From: Falciphora oryzae
Taxonomy: Eukaryota; Ascomycota; Sordariomycetes; Magnaporthales; Magnaporthaceae
Reading direction: 5' to 3'
Assembly (NCBI GenBank): GCA_000733355.1
Contig: JNVV01000030.1
Location: forward strand, 1 to 64,000
Length of the DNA stretch: 64,000 nucleotides
Under the pieces are notes generated by a model. It was not told where the DNA came from, searched no databases, and was given only the letters and a program-made list of their open reading frames with translations. Of the stretch, positions 24,086 to 33,041 are shown piece after piece (positions within the stretch are counted from its first letter, which is position 1; each line of letters opens with the position of its first letter). A program made the position numbers and the translations under genes.

Positions 24086-24295
24086 TGTAACGGTCCCGCC
24101 ACAAGCTATACGTTTAGTGGCACCGTTACAGCTGTGGGGCAGGCGAAGCGCACAAGCCACACAGATCGTGACAACTTTAGGCGCGTGTCGCGCCGGCGCG
24201 ACCAGCGCTATTTCTTTTCCTTTCTTTTTAGTGTAAAATCTTCGTTTATAGCGCTAATGCAAGGCCACCGTGCCTCCACTAGTCTGGCCGTAACA
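24086..24295 (+). repeat. 3' LTR of family A copy 2
   Basis: 210 bp, TGTAACGG...CCGTAACA, preceded by a polypurine tract and followed by the CATAC target repeat. Confidence 0.93.
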
Positions 24296-26286
24296 CATAC
24301 CGTCGTTTCTTTATATAAAAAAAGCCTAATCGCTTCCGCCGATTAACAAAAAGCATTCCAGCAACGGATTATCGGAAAAAGCCAAGCATTTGCACAACAA
24401 ATCTGGGCCACGGTCGCCACTTTGGCCAAAAAGCAACAAATCCGTTCGGAGGCCCTAATTCAGCTCCGGAACGTTACTCGGGCCCAACAAAACCACTTGC
24501 AAAACCTACAAGCACGACTTTCCACCTTCAAAAAGGGAGTTACTAACTAGGCCGTCAATAAGGATGCCCAAATCTAAGATCTCCTAACTAAAAAGCACGT
24601 ATCGCCCGAAACCCTCACTAATACCAAACGGCGCATATTAGCCCAAACGCATTAGCTCGTTAGAGACGCCGTACGGGAAAGCCGGCAACTTACGGCACAA
24701 AAAAGGCGGCCTAAATCAACTACGGTACTTTCGGCCCTTTAAAAATCGTCCCTTCCACCAAGCTCACGTTAAAGCACTTTAAAAAAGGAAAAACCCGTCC
24801 CTTTTACGGAGAAACCGCTACCTCAATCGGCGCTTAAAACGTCGGCATCATCACGCCAGGGTCTTCAAAACCCCCTATCATCCAATAACCTTTAACGGCA
24901 ACAAATTCGGGCTACTGCCTCCGCTACCTAACAACAATACAAAGCCGCAACGGCAAGTCCCAAGCACTCCGGAAGCCTCGGAAAACTTTTTTAAGGGCCT
25001 CCTTAAGGGCCACCTAACGAATTTCCCGAGCATATTACTATTCCTTCGGAACCTTCAAAACCTTCGAACACCTCCTCGGAAAACGATGCCCCCGAAAATA
25101 ACGGACGGGCCTCCAAAAACCCCGATTTACGGGACTTTATTAAAGCCATCCAACAAGGAACTACTCGCCCGCGTAATCCGATCCTTACGGCCGTTATTAA
25201 CCTAGTTTAGCTTAATAAGCCACCCAATTACAACGGCAAGGACCTGGCTAAATTTAAGCCATAATAGCTTCGCGTTACCTCCTATATAAAAACCTACGTC
25301 GAAAGCTTTCCTAACAATACAATTAAAATCAATTAGGTCGGGTCCTTACTTACGGAAAACGCACAAATTTAGCACCATTAACGCCTTCGGTCCCTTCAAA
25401 ACGCGCAGCTCGAAAACAACTAACGGGCCTATTCGGCGGCCTTACAAAAACGCTTCCGGGACGCCACCAAACACCACCGCAACGCTAAAAAAATGCGGGA
25501 GCTTAAATACAAAAGAAATACCATTTAATACTTTACTAAGCTCCTTAACCTTAACGAAACGGTCCAATAATCCGGCGTTATGTTCAAGGAGCACATTTCC
25601 TGCACCTTTCCAAAGGAAATTACCAAATTGGTATATTCCCGTTATGAAAGAATCCCTAATACGGACGAAAAATTCCTCGCCGCAATCCAAAAAACCGGCA
25701 AAATCTACGAAGTTATACTCCAAAACCCTAGATTAACCCCGAAAGATAAGGGAAAAAACGAGCCCGTTTCGACTTCAGAACGTTCGAACGCGGGCCGTCG
25801 CTAAAGCAAGGGCTTTAAGGACAAAAGCCAAAATCCATCCTCAAGCTCCCGTTTTAAAAAGAAGGCCAACGATAAAGCCGACAAAAAAAGTAACGTTTGG
25901 ACTACGACCAAACTAGCACTCGAAAAGGTCGAACAACGCGATATCAACGCACGAAAGTTGGCTAAAGCCGACTACTAACGCTGCGGAAAAAAAAGGCACC
26001 ATACGTTAAAATACTACGCTAAAAAAGACACTAACGGCAAAAAACTTCCTTCTGCACCTGCAAAAACGGCCGGAGCTAAATCCATCTCTAAACGCCCTGC
26101 AACGGACGAATAAGAGGAACAGCCACAGGCCAAAAAGGCCAAAATCGCCGGCCTCGTTTCAAAAGCCCTAAAAGGAAACGCCCTTACCAAATCCCAAATC
26201 TTCGAACTATTAAATTCGGAATTGGACGATAACTATTAACAACCATCGACCATCGCTGCTACCCAAAAGCCCCTAACGGATAAAAA

Positions 26287-29200
26287 GCTCGCAAAGCCGA
26301 TCCTCTATATATATATACGGGCAAAAGGATCGAAAAAGATACCTGTTCGGGTCCTTTTAGACGGAGGTAGCGATACGAAAATTATTTCAAACAAAATAGC
26401 CAAACAGCTTCTAAAGCATTTGGTTAACAAAACTATTCCCCGCATTATAACTACCTTTTTAAAGGCGGTCGAACCAAAGGCCGGAAAGCAATTAGTGGTC
26501 GACGTTACTTTCCGGCACAAAACGCACTATTTTACGAAAACGTTTAAAATTAGTCCTACGGATCCAAATTGCGACGTTATCCTACCTTTCGCATAGCAAA
26601 AGCAACACCCACCGTTAAGCTTATTAAATCGCGACCTTCGGGATATCCGCATGGATTCGGACAAATGCCGGAAGTACAACAAGCTCCGGGCCCGGAAGCT
26701 ACAGGACTTACGGCCCCTAAAAGGCTTACGCTTTCGGAAGGATATAAAAACGGTCGAACCCGCAATTATTACGGCCATTAAGTACGGGCATAATATTCCT
26801 TCCCTTAAGAAAGTGGCCAAAGCAGATTCGGACGGCTTCGAATTGGTACCAGAGGAGTTTAAAAAGTTCCTTCCTATTATAACGGAAGCGGCCGCTACCC
26901 GTTTTCCCAATTATCAGCCCTAGCACCACGAAATTCACCTAAAAGAAGGAGCCTAATTAACCCATAGCCCCCTATACCAAATAAGCCAAAAGGAGCTGGA
27001 CGTTTTAAAACTTTAGCTGGAAAAGCATATGCGAACCGGCAAAGTTAAGCCATGCAAAACTACCAACAGTTCGCCTTTTATGTTCTTATAAAAGAAAAAC
27101 CCCTTTAATCCCTTAAGGGTGGTGGTCGACTACAAGGACGTAAACGCTAAAACGATTCCAATTTAGTACCCTATCCCGCTTATTACAAAGCTCCAAAATC
27201 AATTTCGGAATGCTAAATGGAAAACGAAAATCGACCTTAAAACCGGGTTTAACCTAATCTGGATAAAAAAAGGGCACGAATAACTTACGGCCTTCCGCTG
27301 CAAATACGGCGTTTTTAAGTTTACGGTTATGCTTATAGGCCTTATTAACGCCCCCGCCACCTTCCAAAACATAATAAACCATATTTTTATAAACCTTATT
27401 AATACCGGGCTCTTTATATATCTAAATAACCTCCTAATATACGCCGAAACTAAGAAATAACACGATAATTTGGTAAAAAAGGTGCTTCGCCGCCTTACCA
27501 AGCATAATTTAGCCGTAGCCCCTCGCAAATGCGTTTAAGGGGTGCACGAAGTTAAATTCCTTAGTTACATAATAGAACCTAATAGCATCGCAATATCCAA
27601 GGATAAAATGGACGTTATCGTGCAATAAAAAGCCCCCAAATGCCTTAAAAACTCCCAATCCTTTATTAGCTTCGCCAACTTTTACAGGAGGTTTATTAAA
27701 AGGTTTTCCGGAATCGTTAGGCCTATAACGACGGCTAACGCCCTGCTTAAAAGCTAATGGCGATGGACCCCTAAAATAGACCAAGCCTTCGAAGCTTTTA
27801 AAATCGCTTTCGTTTCGCCTCCGATATTCCGGTATTTCGATCTATTTTTTCCGGCGCAAATCGAGGTAGACGTTTCGGATTTTGCCCTTGGAGGGGTGCT
27901 ATTTTAAAAGGACCCCGAAACTAACAAACTGCACCCCGTTGCCTTCTATTCGCGCAAAATGTCACCCGCTGAAATTAATTATGAAATTTACGATAAGGAA
28001 CTTTTGGCGGTCGTCGACTGTTTCGCTAGGTGGAGGTATTATTTCGAAGGGGCAAAGTACCGGATAGAGGTTTATACGGATTACCGGAACCTCGAATATT
28101 TCCTGACGGCTAAAGTTTTTAATTGAAGGCAAGCTAGATGGGCATAACAGTTGGCTGGTTATTGGTTTATGATTAACTACCGGCTAGGAAAGCAAAATGA
28201 AAAGGCCGATGTGCTGTCGAGATTACCCCAGCACAAGCTTGAGAAAGGGGGGAGTGAGGATTAGCCGATTACGACGATTTTGCAAGAAAAACACTTCCTA
28301 GCAAGAATTTCGGCCTTGGAAGGATAAGGAGATAACCCTATGGAAGAAGTTTTGCCGCAAGGAGCACCTTTTTTCCTCCTATCCCTAAGCCGGCTTTGCA
28401 GTATTCTAGTCCTAAAATGAGCTATAGAATTTACTGACAAAGTTAAGCAAGCTGGTATATCGGATTCCGAATACCAGGGCCGCTTTTAAAAGCCCGAAAA
28501 GGGTGAAGAAGTTGAGGATGGCCTTTTTTATTATAAGGAAAGACTGTGGGTGCTAACGGAAGCCCTATAAAAAAAAGTCCTCGAATCTAAACATAACACA
28601 AAAGTCGCTAGACATATAGGTATAAATAAAACCCTCAAATTAATTACTCGGCACTTTTAGTAGCCCAATATCGAAGCAAAAGTCCGGGAATACGTAAAGG
28701 AATGCCTGAAGTGCTAACGCAATAAAGCCCCAAAGCATGCCCCCTTTGGACCCCTACAACCTATAAAGCTGCATTACCAGCCCTAAAAGACGGTAGCCAT
28801 AAACTTCATCACAGACCTCCCTTTAAGCGATAGGTACGATTCAATCTAGGTAATAGTAAACCCCTTTACCAAAATAGCGCATTTCGTCCCCCTTAAAATC
28901 GAAAGTAAAAAATCGGATAACCTTATCCGCATCTTCGCCAAAAAATACTAGCGATTGCACGGTATGCCTCTAAATATTATCTCTAATAAAAATTCCAAAT
29001 TTACGAGCCATTTATGGAAAGATTTCCTCCGTTTGGTAGGCATTAAGCCAAAAATAAGCACTGCCTTCCATCCCCAAACGGATAAACAAACCGAAAAACT
29101 TAACCAAAACTTAAAAACTTACCTTAAGTCTTTCGTAAATTACGAAATAACTAACTAAATCAAATTGTTACCTACGGCGAAATTTACCTATAATAATATA

Positions 29201-29940
29201 TCTTCGGCAAATACCTCCATTACTCCCTTTTTCGCCAACTACGGGTATTACCCAGCTTCCAATAATCCCCCTCTCCCAAGACGAATACGCAATCCAGCAA
29301 GCCAACTCTACCGGTATTAAATAACCTAAATGTACAAAAAAGCCAAACAACACCTCAAAAAAGCCCGGAAACGAATAAAGCATTAAGCTAACAAAAAGAA
29401 AAGCCCCTCGCCGGTTTTTACCGAAGAACAATTCGTTATATTAAACGCCCGGCACATAAAAACCCGTCGCCCCGCCAAAAAACTCGATGCCAAAATGTTC
29501 GGGCCCTTCCGAATCCTTAAAGTTATCTCTCCTACGGCGGTACGACTAGCCCTGCCTAAAACCTGGAAAATCCATAACGCTTTCCACGTATCCCTCATCG
29601 AACCCTACCGCTCTAGCATTTAAGCACGACCTAACCCTAACTAGGTATTACGGGAAGCCCCTTCGGTTATAAAAGATTTCGTTATAGAAAAAGTTATAGA
29701 TTCTATAGATACAAACGGGAAAATTCGTTACTTTATCCAATAGGAAAATTACCCACGCAAAAAAAACTGGACGTAAGAACCTTGGGAGCATTTCGATACC
29801 AACGGATTTAAATAGCACGTTATTACTTTTTATCGGCTTAACCCTAACAAACCTAAGGACCCCCGCGTGCCACAAGACATAAGCACGGCCGCATCCTTTA
29901 AACGGGCCTCGGAAGGTCTCGAAACGCGCCCTAAAAAGAG
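26287..29940 (+). pseudogene. pol: pol of element B: protease, RT, RNase H, integrase, chromodomain
   Basis: In order: retropepsin-like VLLDGGSDTKIIS (26,340-26,395), RT from about 26,990 with VVVDYKDVNAKT, LTAFRCKYGVF and an altered catalytic box YLNNLLIYAE (27,415-27,450) where the family has YxDD, RNase H with [26 protein letters not shown] (27,930-28,010), an integrase zinc domain and core with SDRYDSI and FHPQTDKQTEKLNQ (28,600-29,160), and a chromodomain with RYFIQ*ENYPRKKNWT*EPWEHF (29,720-29,800). There are many TAG/TAA codons, typically at Trp or Gln positions, so the element is inactive. Its integrase chromodomain places it among chromodomain Ty3/gypsy elements, which favour heterochromatin. 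Confidence 0.87.
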
Positions 29941-29948
29941 GAAGATAG

Positions 29949-30860
29949 TGTCACACGGAAAAACCCGTAAACCTAACTAATCGGCATCACAAATCGGCCT
30001 TACGGAAGGTCGAAAACCCGCATAAGCGGTTAACGGCCCTAAGGCCAAACGGTAAAAGTCGGAAAGCAATGTAAATCACGTACTCGATACTTCGCACGGA
30101 TCACAAAAGGTCTATATAAACCCTACCATCTCCTATATCCTTCACGAAAGATTCCTTCCTCCTGTTAATATTGGGAGGTCAAATCGGGGATTTGCAGCGC
30201 AGTCACAGTGGCCAGCAGGGTCTCGGTTAGTTGGATTGGGCCCTGACAGGCGCTATAAATAGCGCTGTCGGGGCCCCAAGCTTAGTGGGTGGAACAGGCT
30301 TGTATTGCAGTTGAGGGGCGCCAACAATCGCTTCCCTCATATACCCACCGACATCGATCCCGCGGGTTCTCCGCCGTGGGGGCTTCCGGTGCCGCGAGCG
30401 ATTTTCCGAAAAATTATTTGTATGGGATTTCCAAAAAATCGACCCACGGCCACCAAACCCATCTCCGCGTTGGGCCTCCAATTCTAACTTGTGCAAATTG
30501 ACTCCTGATCAATTCTGTGCAGGGTAGGCGAGTCAGTATGACCCACAACGACTGACTTGGATGCCTAGGCATCCCACAGGGGCTGCAGGCCGCCTTCAGG
30601 CTTCCAGTAGGTGCTGTAGGTGCTGTAAGCCACCTTTAAGCACGCTATAAGCCCTATCCGCTATTCCTATGCACAACCTTACAACAGTACAGGGTAGATA
30701 ATCCAAAAAGGGTAGTACAGGGTAGGTTGGGCCAATACATCCAACTTTAGCTAAATACATTAGTTCTTTTAACACCTCCTCAAACATCTTTTAAGCCTAT
30801 AGAAAGATTATCTGCAATCTAGAGATTCTTTCTCCAAGCTGTCTTTAACCCCTTGTTATA
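29949..30860 (+). repeat. Right LTR of element B, interrupted by solo LTR C
   Basis: Two parts, 29,949-30,162 and 30,780-30,860, together match the 295-bp B LTR. The outer end reads GTTATA where the family has GTTACA. The interruption at 30,163-30,779 is a separate LTR insertion. Confidence 0.88.
30163..30774 (+). repeat. Solo LTR of a third retrotransposon family (C)
   Basis: 612 bp starting TGTTAATATT and ending TTTTAACA, flanked by CCTCC at 30,158-30,162 and 30,775-30,779. A GCTATAAATAGCG TATA region lies near 30,250, consistent with an LTR promoter in plus orientation. Its G+C is normal and it lacks the heavy transition damage of A and B, so it may be younger or have escaped RIP as a single short copy. 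No internal region of this family is present in the window. Confidence 0.83.
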
Positions 30861-31086
30861 CCGGGCCAACGGGCCGGCGAGGAAGGCGCGCGCTACCTTA
30901 TTAGCTAAAAGGGGGGCTGTTAGCAACGGCATGTTGCCGTCGCCAGCGCCGTTAACGGGCGTAGTTGTTAGTGTTAGGTCGCTAATTGGCAAATGTTAAA
31001 GAAATGTATGCAATTTGGCAGTGTGCACTAACAGCGCAATGCTAAAAATTAAAAGCTCTTCCGGGCCACACTCCTTTTTTGCTCGC
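30861..31086. other. Short unique-looking spacer
   Basis: No match to the A, B or C families and no reading frame of interest. G+C near normal. It marks the place where the missing half of A copy 3 would have been expected. Confidence 0.4.
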
Positions 31087-32038
31087 ACCTTCCCCCCGAA
31101 AAATTTTCCTATCGGACCCACTATTAGTAGCCGCTAAAGAATCCCGGCCATTTTAATAGTGGTGCCACCAAAAATAAGCCGGCAGCACAACAAGGTCTAA
31201 CAAGCCATTTAGCTCTATCTAACCCGCGTTCTCCACCTTCCCCCCAAAAAATTTTCCTGTCGGACCCACTGTTAGTAGCCGCTAAAGAATCCCGGCCATT
31301 TTAGTAATAGTGCCACTAAAATAGCTGGAACAGCACTATCGGGCACTAACAAACCATTTAGCTTATTTTTGCTCGCGTTCTCCAACTCCTTTCAACAACG
31401 ACGTCGGCAACGCAACTAGGCCAAAAGAGCAGAAAATGGCTAGCAAAGGTATGCGGGTACCTATTGCCAATCGAAAGGAAAACCTGCACCCTATCGCCCA
31501 AGGCGCGCTTCGCGCGCGCCGAAACCTTCAACAATCGGGTGCTCCAACCTCCGCGCATCACCAAACCGCCCTTCAACTTCCTTTTCGCTTTCGCTTCGCG
31601 CACCGAGCCGAACGATTCGAATGCACAAGAAGACTGCAGGCCGGAAAGCAGTTAGAACACATCGGACGAATAGCCGGCCCGGCCGCCGCCGTCCCCCGCC
31701 ACACACGCGACCCTTCAGTCGTACACACACGCGACCCTTCGGTCGTATATACACGCGACTCCTCCTCGGTCGACCGCATCCCAACGATACGCATGGCGCA
31801 AGATTGGCCTGCTTAAGCTTTTGTTTAAGCACGCACGCGCAAGATTGGCTTGACGCTCGCGCCTCTGTTTGTTGCCACGCGGTGACTATACTGAAGTATA
31901 GGTGGCATCGCACGCGCAAGATCTTGACGCGGCTCTGTTTGCCAACCGTGAAGTGTTACGAATTGCCGTGCACCACGTTGGCAAGCCGCGCAGCGTACCG
32001 TCCGATGCGCGATAAACACACAAGGAGCACAAAGGGTT
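31087..32038 (+). repeat. Repeat X with internal tandem unit, truncated by assembly gap
   Basis: 31,228-31,530 is the inverted copy of 1-297. Inside it, an approximately 142-bp unit containing CTTCCCCCC, GTCGGACCCACT and CCGGCCATTTTA is present twice (about 31,087-31,228 and 31,229-31,371), while the copy at the window start has it once. Beyond 31,530 come a minisatellite and two diverged copies of an approximately 40-bp segment with CACGCGCAAGAT (around 31,840 and 31,910). An open frame at 31,436-31,816 shows no family resemblance and I do not call it a gene. Confidence 0.65.
31701..31772. repeat. Minisatellite, three units of 22-26 bp
   Basis: Three consecutive units share the pattern ACACGCGACcCTTC.GTCG. 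They are not identical, the third being longer and more diverged. Confidence 0.75.
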
Positions 32039-32684
32039 NNNNNNNNNNNNNNNNNNNNNNNNNNNNNNNNNNNNNNNNNNNNNNNNNNNNNNNNNNNNNN
32101 NNNNNNNNNNNNNNNNNNNNNNNNNNNNNNNNNNNNNNNNNNNNNNNNNNNNNNNNNNNNNNNNNNNNNNNNNNNNNNNNNNNNNNNNNNNNNNNNNNNN
32201 NNNNNNNNNNNNNNNNNNNNNNNNNNNNNNNNNNNNNNNNNNNNNNNNNNNNNNNNNNNNNNNNNNNNNNNNNNNNNNNNNNNNNNNNNNNNNNNNNNNN
32301 NNNNNNNNNNNNNNNNNNNNNNNNNNNNNNNNNNNNNNNNNNNNNNNNNNNNNNNNNNNNNNNNNNNNNNNNNNNNNNNNNNNNNNNNNNNNNNNNNNNN
32401 NNNNNNNNNNNNNNNNNNNNNNNNNNNNNNNNNNNNNNNNNNNNNNNNNNNNNNNNNNNNNNNNNNNNNNNNNNNNNNNNNNNNNNNNNNNNNNNNNNNN
32501 NNNNNNNNNNNNNNNNNNNNNNNNNNNNNNNNNNNNNNNNNNNNNNNNNNNNNNNNNNNNNNNNNNNNNNNNNNNNNNNNNNNNNNNNNNNNNNNNNNNN
32601 NNNNNNNNNNNNNNNNNNNNNNNNNNNNNNNNNNNNNNNNNNNNNNNNNNNNNNNNNNNNNNNNNNNNNNNNNNNNNNNNNNNN
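32039..32684. other. Assembly gap (646 N)
   Basis: Unknown bases. Repeat X sequence lies on both sides, so the gap probably reflects a collapsed or unresolved repeat. Confidence 1.
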
Positions 32685-32884
32685 AAGGAGCGCCGGAATG
32701 CGGCCCGAACTCCGTGTGCCTTGGGCTTGCCCCTTGGTTTGATTTTGTTAGCCGCCTTGATAGCAACACGTAGCCTAGTGTCAAGCTTAGGTAGCGCTAG
32801 CACGTCGTATGCCCCCTGGGAGGCAGGGACTGGTAGATCCCGACTTACCGACGTTAAATAGACTCTCTCTCTCTCTCTCTCTCT
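32685..32884 (-). repeat. Repeat X end with (CT)n microsatellite
   Basis: Inverted copy of 8010-8206, ending in a (CT)n run from 32,863. The MULE terminal repeat begins directly in or after that run. Confidence 0.78.
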
Positions 32885-33041
32885 CTCCCTTTTTGCTCGT
32901 TCACCCACCCAACCCACTTTTTTGGCCCGTGCAACGCCTGTGCGTTCCGGTTTCGCTGCCTACCTAATTTAGCTTGCAAACGTAACTTTTGAGCATTTTT
33001 AATCCATTTAATTACAAATAACAACGTGCACGCCGGTACCA

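Larger units (their letters stand above)
18347..24295 (+). mobile_element. Complete Ty3/gypsy chromodomain retrotransposon, family A copy 2
   Basis: 5949 bp, bounded by two 210-bp LTRs and a perfect 5-bp target duplication CATAC (18,342-18,346 and 24,296-24,300). A polypurine tract GGGAGGGGG (24,074-24,082) lies just before the 3' LTR. Gag and pol are recognisable throughout but broken by stops. It lies inside the gag gene of element B. The two LTRs differ at 16 of 210 positions, all transitions with no indel, the signature expected of RIP rather than of normal drift. Confidence 0.93.
18201..26240 (+). pseudogene. gag: gag of element B, split by element A
   Basis: The frame starts at ATG 18,201 (MTEIQRKFISTHETISALSQ), runs into the A element at 18,347 and resumes at 24,301. 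Deleting A with one CATAC copy keeps the frame in phase (THAYH/TVVSLYKK). The downstream part has coiled-coil-like segments, a capsid-like region (25,100-25,720), a lysine/serine-rich stretch and a CCHC knuckle remnant (CGKKRHHTLKYYAKKD, 25,980-26,030), ending LLNSELDDNY near 26,240. TAG and TAA stops replace many Trp and Gln codons. Confidence 0.8.
17283..30860 (+). mobile_element. Ty3/gypsy chromodomain LTR retrotransposon, family B, with nested insertions
   Basis: Left LTR 17,283-17,577 and right LTR 29,949-30,860 (itself interrupted) bracket gag, protease, RT, RNase H, integrase and a chromodomain in the plus direction. Removing the nested A element (18,347-24,300, including one target repeat) and the solo LTR C (30,163-30,779) leaves an element of about 7.0 kb. 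A purine-rich tract precedes the right LTR (29,933-29,948). No matching target duplication is seen: CTTAA on the left, CCGGG on the right, so one flank has been rearranged. All frames carry stops, mainly TAG and TAA. Confidence 0.88.

Noticed and set aside
18840..29940. Possible stop-codon reassignment (TAG/TAA read as Trp/Gln)
   Set aside because: Genes from 36.7 kb onward use TAA, TAG and TGA as true stops and TGG for Trp. The in-frame stops are confined to repeats and decayed genes and fit C-to-T change at CpA.
31687..31772. CRISPR-like array
   Set aside because: Short, imperfect, adjoining tandem units without spacers; a minisatellite in a eukaryotic genome.
31436..31816. 126-codon frame in repeat X with HTRDPSVV repeats
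   Set aside because: The repeats are the translated minisatellite; no conserved domain; the corresponding left copy does not preserve a comparable frame.
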